Assembly (NCBI RefSeq): GCF_000711715.1
Contig: NZ_JONN01000001.1
Span: 620,001 to 684,000 of the forward strand
DNA length: 64,000 nucleotides
DNA from: Sphingomonas astaxanthinifaciens DSM 22298
GTDB taxonomy: Bacteria; Pseudomonadota; Alphaproteobacteria; Sphingomonadales; Sphingomonadaceae
Direction of reading: 5' to 3'
Under the pieces are notes generated by a model. That model was not told the DNA's origin and ran no database searches. It was given only the letters and a program-made list of their open reading frames with translations. Of the stretch, positions 44,253 to 51,714 are shown piece by piece. The translations under genes and the position numbers were made by a program. The first letter of the stretch is position 1, and each line of letters starts with the position of its first letter.

Positions 44253-44683
44253 CAGGCGTCTCCCGCCTTGAGCAGATTGTCGCCGCTCATGTAGACGTAG
44301 ACCGACTGGAACAGCCGATCCTGAAGATAGAAGCGGTTGCAGTTTTCGTAGCGCAGTTCGGACCCGCCATTGGGCGTGATCAGGACCGTGAACTGCGAGC
44401 AGATCGAGTTGCTCTCAGGGTCCGCGGTGTGGACGAAATTGCCGTGCCACAGCGTCTCGAAATCGGCGAACAGCTTGCGGAACATGGCGGCGATGCCGGC
44501 GTCGCGGCCGCGGTGCACGGTCATCGAGGTGACCTCGGTCAGCACCGCGTCGGGTGCGAAGCAGTTCAGGACCTCGGTCAAATTCTTGTTGTCGACCCCG
44601 TCGAAGTAACGCTTGGTCACGATGTCGATGTAAAAGGGATAGGGGAGGGCGATCTGCCCCGCGCCCGCTTCGCTCCAGCTCAT
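44252..44683 (-). CDS. SnoaL-like / NTF2-fold protein 2
   Basis: The 143-residue paralogue of the neighbouring protein contains VTKRYFDGVDNKNLTEVLNCFAPDAVL, HRGRDAGIAAMFRKLFADFETLW and the ending VYVYMSGDNLL. The shared FDGVDNKN/FGNVDAKN and MFRKLFADF/MFEDFFGAY patterns show common descent. The two may form a heteromer or act on successive intermediates. The ATG at 44683 overlaps the stop of the racemase-like gene by four bases. Confidence 0.8.
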   Translation of the reverse strand: MSWSEAGAGQIALPYPFYIDIVTKRYFDGVDNKNLTEVLNCFAPDAVLTEVTSMTVHRGRDAGIAAMFRKLFADFETLWHGNFVHTADPESNSICSQFTVLITPNGGSELRYENCNRFYLQDRLFQSVYVYMSGDNLLKAGDA

Positions 44684-45423
44684 GACCAGCCCTTTCGGAT
44701 GTCGGCGTCCTTGGGCACTTCGGGGGCCGGGAACGCCGTCTTGCTGTGGGTGAGGCCAAGGCTGAGCCAGGTCTCCATCTGCTTCCATGCGACCTGGCCG
44801 GGGTTGATGACCGGAACGGGAAGCACGCTGGCGAGATAGCCCGCCGACTGGTGCATGGTGGTAGAACCCAGGACGATGACGTCGGCGCCATCCGCCTCGA
44901 TCGCGGACTCGGCCTCGGCCTTCAACTTGCCGAAGATCACCTCTTCCTTGCCCGCGAGGAGCTCGGTGACGTCGGGCCGGGTCTGGATCGAGCGCAGGGA
45001 GGCGACCCGGTCCCACCAGCCATATTCGGTCAGCGTCTTCTCGTAGAGCGGGAACCACTCGTCCCACATGGTGAGAATGGTGAAGCGCTTCCCGAGCATC
45101 ATCGCGGCGGCGAAGGCCGCCTCGCCCGGGCCGACCACGGGAATCGACAATCGCGAACGAAGCGCGCGCAGCCCGCTGTCGCTGACGGTGTCGATCAGGA
45201 CCCCGGCGTAGCCTTCCTCCTCGGCGGTGATCCCGGCCTGGAAGACGGTCCAGTCCATCAACAGCATGTCGTGGTAGCTGTCGCCCAGTGCCGCGCCCCA
45301 TTTGACGGCCGCGAACTCGGGCTGGAAGCCGGGGGCGACGAGGTCGGACGGCAGCTGTCGGGCGCGATTGGCGACCCCGGCTTCGTCCATCGGGATCGGC
45401 ACGATCACCTTGACTCGCTGCAT
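44680..45423 (-). CDS. Asp/Glu/hydantoin-racemase-fold protein lacking both catalytic cysteines
   Basis: The 247-residue protein has the two-domain pattern of the Asp/Glu/hydantoin racemase superfamily: GYAGVLIDTVSDSGL, IPVVGPGEAAFAAAMMLGKRF and ADVIVLGSTTMHQSA. In racemases, the first and third of these carry the catalytic cysteines (CFGDPGL and LGCAG types); here the positions are Thr79 and Ser187. It is therefore not an ordinary two-cysteine racemase or maleate isomerase. Decarboxylase, isomerase or ligand-binding roles are open. It heads a minus-strand operon, with the start at 45423 just downstream of an operator palindrome. Confidence 0.75.
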   Translation of the reverse strand: MQRVKVIVPIPMDEAGVANRARQLPSDLVAPGFQPEFAAVKWGAALGDSYHDMLLMDWTVFQAGITAEEEGYAGVLIDTVSDSGLRALRSRLSIPVVGPGEAAFAAAMMLGKRFTILTMWDEWFPLYEKTLTEYGWWDRVASLRSIQTRPDVTELLAGKEEVIFGKLKAEAESAIEADGADVIVLGSTTMHQSAGYLASVLPVPVINPGQVAWKQMETWLSLGLTHSKTAFPAPEVPKDADIRKGWS

Positions 45424-45448
45424 GGTGCCCCTTTCGATGCGAAGGTGT

Positions 45449-45460
45449 AATGTATACAAA
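45449..45460. promoter_or_regulatory. Probable GntR/FCD operator 1
   Basis: AATGTATACAAA contains the perfect palindrome TGTATACA. It lies between the divergent racemase-like and gntR genes and matches the TnGTATACnA operator type of GntR/FadR-subfamily regulators. The same core recurs at 46843-46850 near hmgL. Confidence 0.7.
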
Positions 45461-45514
45461 ATGGTGACGTCAAGCGGGTTGCCGCCTAGACCAAAGCCAG
45501 TAGAAGAACGCCTC

Positions 45515-46171
45515 ATGTCGCGCGCATCGGACCATGCCTATTCGGAGATCCGGAGCCTGATCCTGTCGGGCGACGCGCCGCCGGGTTCACCGCTGCGCGA
45601 AGAGCAGCTGGCCGAAATGTGCGGGCTGTCGCGGACCCCGGTGCGTGACGCGCTGCGCCGGCTCGAGGCCGAGCTCTATGTCGTGCGATCGGAAAGCCAG
45701 CGGACCTTCGTCGCCGACTGGAGCCGCGAGGACGTCAGCGAGATGTTTGCGCTGCGCGCCATGCTCGAGGCGCATGCGGCCAAGCGCGCGGCCGAGCGAA
45801 TGACCGAGGACAAGCTCGCGGCGCTGACCGAAACCAATCGCGCGCTCGACAAGGCGGTCGGCAAGGCGCGTCCCGACGTGGTCGGATTCCTCGAGCGCAA
45901 CCGCGATTTCCACGGCCTGATTATTGAAACCGCGGCCTCACCGCGGATGGCGGCGACCCTTGCCACCCTGGTCGAGCAGCCGGTCGTCCGGCGCACCGCC
46001 ATGCATTACGGCCGCGAGGAACTGGAGCAGTCGGCGAGCGAGCATCGCGAGCTGCTCAAAGCCTTCGCCGCGCGGGACGGCGAGTGGGCGCATTCGGTGA
46101 TGACGGCGCACATTCGGCGCGCCTTCCACGCCTTCGCGGCGCGCTCCGCTCAGGTGAGCGAGGCGAGATAA
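45515..46171 (+). CDS. GntR-family transcriptional regulator with FCD ligand domain
   Basis: The 218-residue protein has an N-terminal winged helix (AYSEIRSLILSGDAPPGSPLREEQLAEMCGLSRTPVRDALRRLEAE) and a C-terminal all-helical FCD domain (MFALRAMLEAHAA, RNRDFHGLI, SEHRELLKAF) with likely metal-binding His residues. Such repressors release DNA on binding a carboxylic-acid ligand. It sits in the centre of the island next to palindrome TGTATACA and likely controls both divergent units and itself. An in-frame ATG at 45461 would add 18 residues. Its 3' end overlaps the convergent amidase gene by 22 bases. Confidence 0.88.
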   Translation: MSRASDHAYSEIRSLILSGDAPPGSPLREEQLAEMCGLSRTPVRDALRRLEAELYVVRSESQRTFVADWSREDVSEMFALRAMLEAHAAKRAAERMTEDKLAALTETNRALDKAVGKARPDVVGFLERNRDFHGLIIETAASPRMAATLATLVEQPVVRRTAMHYGREELEQSASEHRELLKAFAARDGEWAHSVMTAHIRRAFHAFAARSAQVSEAR

Positions 46172-46794
46172 TCCTTCGCCTGCGCCGCCGTGATGACGTC
46201 GGCGTATTTGGCTTGGAGGTCGAACAGGTTCGCCTCGTGGATCGCGGCCTCGCGATCGCCGCACGCGTCGCGCACGACCAATGGCGCGAAGCCGTGGCAC
46301 AACGCATCAAGTGCGCTTGCCCGGACGCAGCCGCTGGTGGTCAGCCCGGTGACGAGGATCGTGTCGATCCCGCGCGCGCGCAGTTGCTCGGCGAGGTCGG
46401 TGCCGAAGAAGGCGCTCGGGAACTGCTTGGTGACGACGATGTCGCCGTCTTGCGGCGCGAGGTCGGGGGTGAATTCCCCAAGCGGATTACCGGCCTCCCA
46501 ACAGGCAAGGCCGGCGATCTTGCGGCGAAATAGCCGCGCGGGCTCGGCCTCCTTGTCAAGCGGATATTCGACCCGCGTGAATACCAGCGGGATGCCTTGT
46601 CGGCGGGCTTGTTCGGCAAGGCTTCGGGCAACGTCGCGGCATGACTCGACCGGCGCCCGGAGCGGTGATCCGTCGGTGAAATAGCCGGCCGCCCAGTCGA
46701 CCAGCAGCAGCGCCGGACGCCGCCCCCACGGCAGGCTTCCGCCGAAGCCGGAAGCCGCATAATCCTGTTGGACGTCCGCACCGTGAACGCTCAT
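46150..46794 (-). CDS. Isochorismatase-family cysteine hydrolase (amidase)
   Basis: The 214-residue protein has the complete Asp-Lys-Cys triad of amide-cleaving isochorismatase-family enzymes: Asp33 (LLVDWAAG), Lys123 (VVTKQFPSAFFGT) and Cys156 (TSGCVRASALDA), with a conserved cis-peptide-type GLTTSGC. Members include N-carbamoylsarcosine, maleamate and ureidoacrylate amidohydrolases. In this island it could remove ammonia from an open-chain amide acid produced by the hydantoinase-type subunits. It diverges from hmgL over the second operator. Confidence 0.88.
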   Translation of the reverse strand: MSVHGADVQQDYAASGFGGSLPWGRRPALLLVDWAAGYFTDGSPLRAPVESCRDVARSLAEQARRQGIPLVFTRVEYPLDKEAEPARLFRRKIAGLACWEAGNPLGEFTPDLAPQDGDIVVTKQFPSAFFGTDLAEQLRARGIDTILVTGLTTSGCVRASALDALCHGFAPLVVRDACGDREAAIHEANLFDLQAKYADVITAAQAKDYLASLT

Positions 46795-46840
46795 GAGCGC
46801 AGCCTAGCCTTTCGCCGATGCTATACAAGCGCTCCGACGG

Positions 46841-46852
46841 TTTGTATACAAA
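46841..46852. promoter_or_regulatory. Probable GntR/FCD operator 2
   Basis: TTTGTATACAAA is a perfect 12-bp palindrome lying 4 bases before the hmgL ATG and about 45 bases upstream of the amidase start. A weaker half-like copy, CTATACAA, occurs at 46821-46828. It shares the TGTATACA core with operator 1. Confidence 0.75.
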
Positions 46853-46856
46853 ACCC

Positions 46857-47801
46857 ATGACTCGTGCCGTCGAGATTGTCGAAGTGTCACCTCGCGACGG
46901 CTTGCAGAACGAGCCGGTCGGCCTGTCCACGGCGGACAAGATCGCGCTCATCGAGCGAGTCATCGCTGCCGGTGCGCGGCGCGTGGAAGTGGCGAGCTTC
47001 GTCAACCCGCGCCGGGTTCCGCAGATGGCCGACGGTGAAGCGGTCGTTGCCGGGCTCCCCAACCGCAGCGACGTCCGCTTCACTGGCCTTTGCCTCAACG
47101 AGCGCGGAGTCGAGCGGGCGCTGGCGGCGTCCGCCGCCGCCACGCGCGGGCTCGACGAGATCGGTTGTGTGCTTGTCGCCACCGATGCTTTCGGGATCGC
47201 CAACCAGGGCCAGACCGTGGCGCAGGGGATCGCCGCCAACCGGGCGATGATTGCCGCCGCGAAACTGGGCGGACTGCGTGCACAGGTCACGATCGCCGCC
47301 AGCTTCGGCTGTCCTTACGAGGGCGCGGTCGCCGAGGACCATGTCCTGGGCCTCGCCGAAGCCATGGTCGAAGCGGGCGCGGACGAGATCGCCTTCGCGG
47401 ACACGATCGGGGTCGCGGTCCCGGCACAGGTGGCGAGCATGGTCGCCAACGCCCGCCGCCGGCTGGGCGACGACTTCCCGATCCGGGTCCATCTTCACGA
47501 CACGCGCGGCATGGCCCCCGCCAATGCCTGGGCCGCCTTCCAGGAAGGCTGCCGGACGTTCGACAGTGCGCTCGGCGGCCTCGGCGGCTGCCCCTTCGCG
47601 CCCAAGGCCGCTGGCAATCTCGCGACCGAGGAACTGGTCTACATGTTCGAGCGGGCAGGGATCGCCACGGGCATCGACCTCGTCGCGGCAATCGACACCA
47701 ATCGCTGGCTGGCGGAGCGGATGGGCAAGAGCCTGCCGAGCCGCGTCGGCCGGGTCGGGGACTTCGTGCCCCATCCGCCTCAAGAGCAGGAGTGTGCATG
47801 A
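46857..47801 (+). CDS. Hydroxymethylglutaryl-CoA-lyase-type enzyme
   Basis: The 314-residue TIM-barrel protein of the HMGL-like family has SPRDGLQNE with catalytic Arg/Asp at the start, HLHDTRGMAPANA with metal-binding His residues, and GGLGGCPFAPKAAGNLATE with the loop cysteine near the end. Such enzymes cleave 3-hydroxy-3-methylglutaryl-CoA or similar 3-hydroxyacyl-CoAs to acetyl-CoA and a ketoacid. The ATG at 46857 lies directly downstream of operator 2 with no ribosome site, so the message may be nearly leaderless; ATG 46818 is an alternative. The stop overlaps the next start. Confidence 0.9.
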   Translation: MTRAVEIVEVSPRDGLQNEPVGLSTADKIALIERVIAAGARRVEVASFVNPRRVPQMADGEAVVAGLPNRSDVRFTGLCLNERGVERALAASAAATRGLDEIGCVLVATDAFGIANQGQTVAQGIAANRAMIAAAKLGGLRAQVTIAASFGCPYEGAVAEDHVLGLAEAMVEAGADEIAFADTIGVAVPAQVASMVANARRRLGDDFPIRVHLHDTRGMAPANAWAAFQEGCRTFDSALGGLGGCPFAPKAAGNLATEELVYMFERAGIATGIDLVAAIDTNRWLAERMGKSLPSRVGRVGDFVPHPPQEQECA

Positions 47802-49840
47802 GCTATCGTCTTGGTGTCGACGTCGGTGGCACCTTCACCGACCTGCTGGTGATCGACGACGCCAGCGGGCGAACGTGGCGCGACAAGGTCCCCTCGACCC
47901 CGCATGACCCGTCCGAGGCGGTGATCGCCGGAACCAAGGCCGTCTGCGCCAAGGCCGACATCGGCCCCGAGGCGCTGCAGCTCTTCCTCCACGGCACCAC
48001 CGTCGCGACCAATGCCGTGCTCGAGCAGAAGATCGCCCGGGTCGGACTGATCGTCACCGACGGCTACCGCCACATCCTCCAGATCGCCCGCAGCCTCGTC
48101 CCGGGCGGTCTGGCGGCGTGGATCGTCTGGCCCAAGCCCGAGCCGATGGCCCCGCTCGAGGCGACGATCGAGGCCAAGGAGCGCATCGGCGCCGACGGGA
48201 CCATCGTCCGCGGGCTCGACGAAGCGGCGCTCCGCCAGAGCCTCAGGCGCCTCGCCGAGGAGAAGGTCGAGGCGGTCACGGTCTGCCTGATCAACAGCTA
48301 CGTCAACGACGCCCACGAACGCCGCGTCGCCGAGATCGTCGGCGAGGAGATGCCGCACGTGCCCGTCAGCGTATCGGCCGACATCCTTCCCGAAATGCAG
48401 GAATATGAGCGCGCGCTCACCACCGTCGCCAATTCGGCGGTGCGCCCGACCGTGTCGCGCTACGTCGGCAATCTCGAAAGCGAACTTCGGGCGCTCGGCA
48501 GCGAGGCCAAGCTCAGCCTGCTGCGTTCCGACGGCGGCCTGATGAGCGCCGAGAAGAGCCGCACCGCGCCGGTCAACCTCCTCATGAGCGGACCCGCCGG
48601 CGGGGTCGCGGGCGCGGTATGGGTGGCGAAGAACAGCGGCCACCCCAATGTGCTGACGCTCGACATGGGCGGGACCTCGACCGACGTCGCGCTGATCGAG
48701 GATCACCAGCCGAGGCTCCGGCGCGAGACCAGCGTCGGCCATCTCACCGTCCGCGCCTCCTCGCTCGACGTGAAGACCGTCGGCGCGGGCGGCGGCTCGA
48801 TCGCCAGCGTTCCCGAACTGACGAAAGCCTTGCGCGTCGGCCCGCAGTCGGCGGGTGCGGTGCCGGGGCCGGCGGCCTATGGGCGCGGGGGCGAGGAGCC
48901 GACCGTGACCGACGCCAACGTCGTTCTCGGCTACCTTCCTGAGAACCTCCTCGGCGGGAGCTTCCGGCTCGACCGCGAGGCGTCCAAGCGCGCGGTGCAG
49001 AAGGTCGCCGACGCGCTCGGTCTCTCGCTGATGGAAGCGGCGGCGGGGATCATCTCGATCGTCAACGAGACCATGTTCGGCGCGCTTCGCCTGGTCTCGG
49101 TCCAGCAGGGCTACGATCCCCGCGACTTCGCGCTGATGGCGTTCGGCGGCGCCGGCCCCTTGCACGGCAATGCGATGGGGATGCTGATGGGCAGCTGGCC
49201 GGTGATCATCCCGCCCTCGCCGGGCGTGCTCTGCGCCTATGGCGACGCGACCACCAGGCTGCGGGTCGATGCGCAGCGCAGCTTCAATCGGCTGGTCACC
49301 CAGACCGACGACGCCGAGGTGAAGGCGGTGGTCGACGAGATCATCGCGCAGGTCACCGCCGAGCTCGAGGCCGAGGGCGTTCCCGCCGCCGACCAGGAAC
49401 ACCGGATCGAGATCGACGTCCGCTATTCGGGCCAGGCCTTCGAGGTGCCGCTGAGCCTTCCGGTCGGAAGCACGATTGCCGACCTCATCGCCCGGTTCGA
49501 CGCCGAGCATCTGCGCCTCTTCACCTTCAATCTTCCGGTCGCGCAGGAACTGGTGAACATCCGAGTGGTGGCGCTCGGCAAGGCCGCCAACGTCAGTGCC
49601 GAGAAGATCCCGCAAGGCGACGGCGATCCCGCCGCGGCCAAGCTCTACGACCACAAGGTCTGGATGGACGGGCGCGAGCAGGACGCGGTGATCTACGACC
49701 GCGCGAAGCTCCGCGCCGGCGACCAGGTGCGCGGCCCCGCCATCATCACCGAGATGGACTCGACCACGCTCGTCCACTCGGGCCACGTCGCCGCGGTCGA
49801 CCCCTATGGCAATATCCTGATCAACCCGGAGGGACGCTGA
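47798..49840 (+). CDS. Hydantoinase/oxoprolinase family, subunit A (HyuA-type)
   Basis: The 680-residue protein has the acetate-kinase/Hsp70-like ATPase motifs of HyuA: VDVGGTFTDLLVID near the start, HGTTVATNAVLEQ, LTLDMGGTSTDVALIE in the middle and AFGGAGPLHG. A C-terminal beta domain follows. With subunit B it should hydrolyse a cyclic amide or carboxylate compound with ATP. 5-oxoprolinase, N-methylhydantoinase, caprolactamase and acetone carboxylase belong to this family; substrate cannot be read from sequence. Ribosome site aggag precedes the ATG, which overlaps the lyase stop. It is smaller than fused 5-oxoprolinases. Confidence 0.92.
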   Translation: MSYRLGVDVGGTFTDLLVIDDASGRTWRDKVPSTPHDPSEAVIAGTKAVCAKADIGPEALQLFLHGTTVATNAVLEQKIARVGLIVTDGYRHILQIARSLVPGGLAAWIVWPKPEPMAPLEATIEAKERIGADGTIVRGLDEAALRQSLRRLAEEKVEAVTVCLINSYVNDAHERRVAEIVGEEMPHVPVSVSADILPEMQEYERALTTVANSAVRPTVSRYVGNLESELRALGSEAKLSLLRSDGGLMSAEKSRTAPVNLLMSGPAGGVAGAVWVAKNSGHPNVLTLDMGGTSTDVALIEDHQPRLRRETSVGHLTVRASSLDVKTVGAGGGSIASVPELTKALRVGPQSAGAVPGPAAYGRGGEEPTVTDANVVLGYLPENLLGGSFRLDREASKRAVQKVADALGLSLMEAAAGIISIVNETMFGALRLVSVQQGYDPRDFALMAFGGAGPLHGNAMGMLMGSWPVIIPPSPGVLCAYGDATTRLRVDAQRSFNRLVTQTDDAEVKAVVDEIIAQVTAELEAEGVPAADQEHRIEIDVRYSGQAFEVPLSLPVGSTIADLIARFDAEHLRLFTFNLPVAQELVNIRVVALGKAANVSAEKIPQGDGDPAAAKLYDHKVWMDGREQDAVIYDRAKLRAGDQVRGPAIITEMDSTTLVHSGHVAAVDPYGNILINPEGR

Positions 49841-51714
49841 TGCCCGCGCGGATCATCCAGACCAACACCACCCCCTTCGCGGCACAGGACATCGATCCGG
49901 TCACGCTCGACATCATCGAGAATGCGCTCCGCAACGCGCGGATCGAGATGGACGCGACGCTGGTCCGGACCGCCATGTCGCCCGGCATCCGCGAGCAGGG
50001 CGACGCCTTCCCGCTGATCGCCGACCCCGACGGCAAGATGATCGTCGGCCAGTTCGGAAGCTTCATCGACGGCTTCCTGCGCGGCTTCGACGGGACGATC
50101 GAGGAGGGGGACATGATCTTCCTCTCCGACCCCTACAGCTGCGAGGGCGCGGTCAGCCACAGCAACGACTGGCTGGTGCTGCTGCCGGTCTACCGCAACG
50201 GCCGCCTGGTCGCCTGGACCGCGATGTTCGGCCACCAGAGCGACATCGGCGGCAAGGTCGCCGGCTCGATGCCGATCGACGCTCGCGCCATCTTCGAGGA
50301 GGGCGTGCGAATCCCGCCGGTCAAGATCTGGAACAAGGGCGTCTACAACGAGGACCTGATCAAGCTCGTCATGCACCAGACCCGCAAGCCCGACTGGTGC
50401 GCGGCGGACTTGAACGCGCTCATCGCCTCGTGCCGGGTGGCGGCGCGCCGGGTCGAGGAGATGTGCGCGCGCTTCGGCGACGACGTCTATATCAGCGCGA
50501 CCAAGGCCCTGCTCGAGCGCAACTATCGCGCGATGAAGGCGCTGATCGAAAGCAGCGTCTCGACCGATCCCGTCAGTTTCGAGGATTATGTCTGCGACGA
50601 TGGGGTGGGCTACGGGCCCTACAAGATCGCCTGCACGATGCACCGCGAAGGCTCGAAGGTGATCCTCGACTTCACCGGCACCGATCCGCAGTCGGCGGCG
50701 TCGATCAATTTCTACCTGAACGAGAACATGTTCAAGATGTTCTTCGGCATCTACATGATCATGGTCTTCGACCCCCAGATCATGTTCAACGACGGCTTCT
50801 ACGACCTCATCGACGTGCGCATTCCCGAGGGCACGTTGCTGAAGCCGAAATATCCCGCGGCCTTGTCGGGCCGGACCCATGCATTGGGCCGGATCTTCGA
50901 TATCCTCGGCGGCCTGCTCGGCCAGCGCACGCCCGAATTTCTCTGCGCCGCCGGCTTCAGCTCCTCGCCCCACCTCATGTATTCGGGCCGCGACAAGAAG
51001 GGCGACTGGTTTCAGCTGTTCCAGATCGGCTTCGGCGGCATTCCCGGCAAGCCGTTCGGCGACGGGCCCGACGGCCACTCGCTCTGGCCCGGCTTCACCA
51101 ACGTGCCCAATGAATTCCTCGAGCGCTACTTCCCGCTCCGGATCGAGCGCTACGAGGCGCTCGCCGACAGCGGCGGGGCGGGCAAGTTCCGCGGCGGCAA
51201 CGGCATCCTGATGAGCTACCGTTTCCTCGCGAGCGGAACGGTCAGCATTCACGACGACCGCTGGTTCACCTATCCGTGGGGCGTCAATGGCGGGAAGCCC
51301 GGTGCCCGCGCGCGCAAGGTGCTCGAGAAGCCCGACGGAAGCTCGCGGATCGTTCCCAACAAGCAGGACAGCCTCGACGTCGAGGAAGGCGATATCCTCC
51401 ACTTCATCACCTGGGGCGGTGGTGGCTGGGGCGACCCGCTCGAACGCGAGCCTGCGCTGGTCGCGAAGGAAGTCCGCCAGGGCCTGGTCACCGTCGAAGG
51501 CGCGCGCGCTTATGGCGTGGTCTGCGACGCCGACGGGGCGCTCGACGAACGTGCGACGGCGAAGCTTCGGGAGGAAATGGCGGGGCAGGGCAGCGGCGAG
51601 CTGTTCGACCGCGGCGGGACGATCGAGGAATTGCGCGCGCGCTGCGAGGCCGAGACAGGCTTGCCTGCGCCCAAGGCGCCCGTCTGGCGGCATCTGGCGG
51701 TCGCCGCCGAATGA
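49840..51714 (+). CDS. Hydantoinase/oxoprolinase family, subunit B (HyuB-type)
   Basis: The 624-residue protein matches the B subunit of hydantoinase/oxoprolinase enzymes: DIIENALRNARIEMDATLVRTAMSP, then SDPYSCEGAVSHSNDW and GGAGKFRGGNG, ending with HFITWGGGGWGDPLERE. The start ATG overlaps the hyuA stop (TGATG), and GGAGGG precedes it. A and B are translationally coupled and surely form one enzyme. It is long relative to many HyuB proteins, with a C-terminal tail after residue 560. Confidence 0.92.
   Translation: MPARIIQTNTTPFAAQDIDPVTLDIIENALRNARIEMDATLVRTAMSPGIREQGDAFPLIADPDGKMIVGQFGSFIDGFLRGFDGTIEEGDMIFLSDPYSCEGAVSHSNDWLVLLPVYRNGRLVAWTAMFGHQSDIGGKVAGSMPIDARAIFEEGVRIPPVKIWNKGVYNEDLIKLVMHQTRKPDWCAADLNALIASCRVAARRVEEMCARFGDDVYISATKALLERNYRAMKALIESSVSTDPVSFEDYVCDDGVGYGPYKIACTMHREGSKVILDFTGTDPQSAASINFYLNENMFKMFFGIYMIMVFDPQIMFNDGFYDLIDVRIPEGTLLKPKYPAALSGRTHALGRIFDILGGLLGQRTPEFLCAAGFSSSPHLMYSGRDKKGDWFQLFQIGFGGIPGKPFGDGPDGHSLWPGFTNVPNEFLERYFPLRIERYEALADSGGAGKFRGGNGILMSYRFLASGTVSIHDDRWFTYPWGVNGGKPGARARKVLEKPDGSSRIVPNKQDSLDVEEGDILHFITWGGGGWGDPLEREPALVAKEVRQGLVTVEGARAYGVVCDADGALDERATAKLREEMAGQGSGELFDRGGTIEELRARCEAETGLPAPKAPVWRHLAVAAE

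Noticed and set aside
44680-45423. Calling the gene aspartate racemase, hydantoin racemase or maleate isomerase
   Set aside because: Both cysteines required for those activities are absent in the alignment by eye.
47780-49786. A 668-codon minus-strand frame opposite hyuA
   Set aside because: hyuA is supported by motifs and translational coupling on both sides; the antisense frame has neither.
47798-51714. Naming the HyuAB pair 5-oxoprolinase
   Set aside because: Family is right but no feature fixes the substrate; the context (lyase, CoA-transferase, amidase) points elsewhere.
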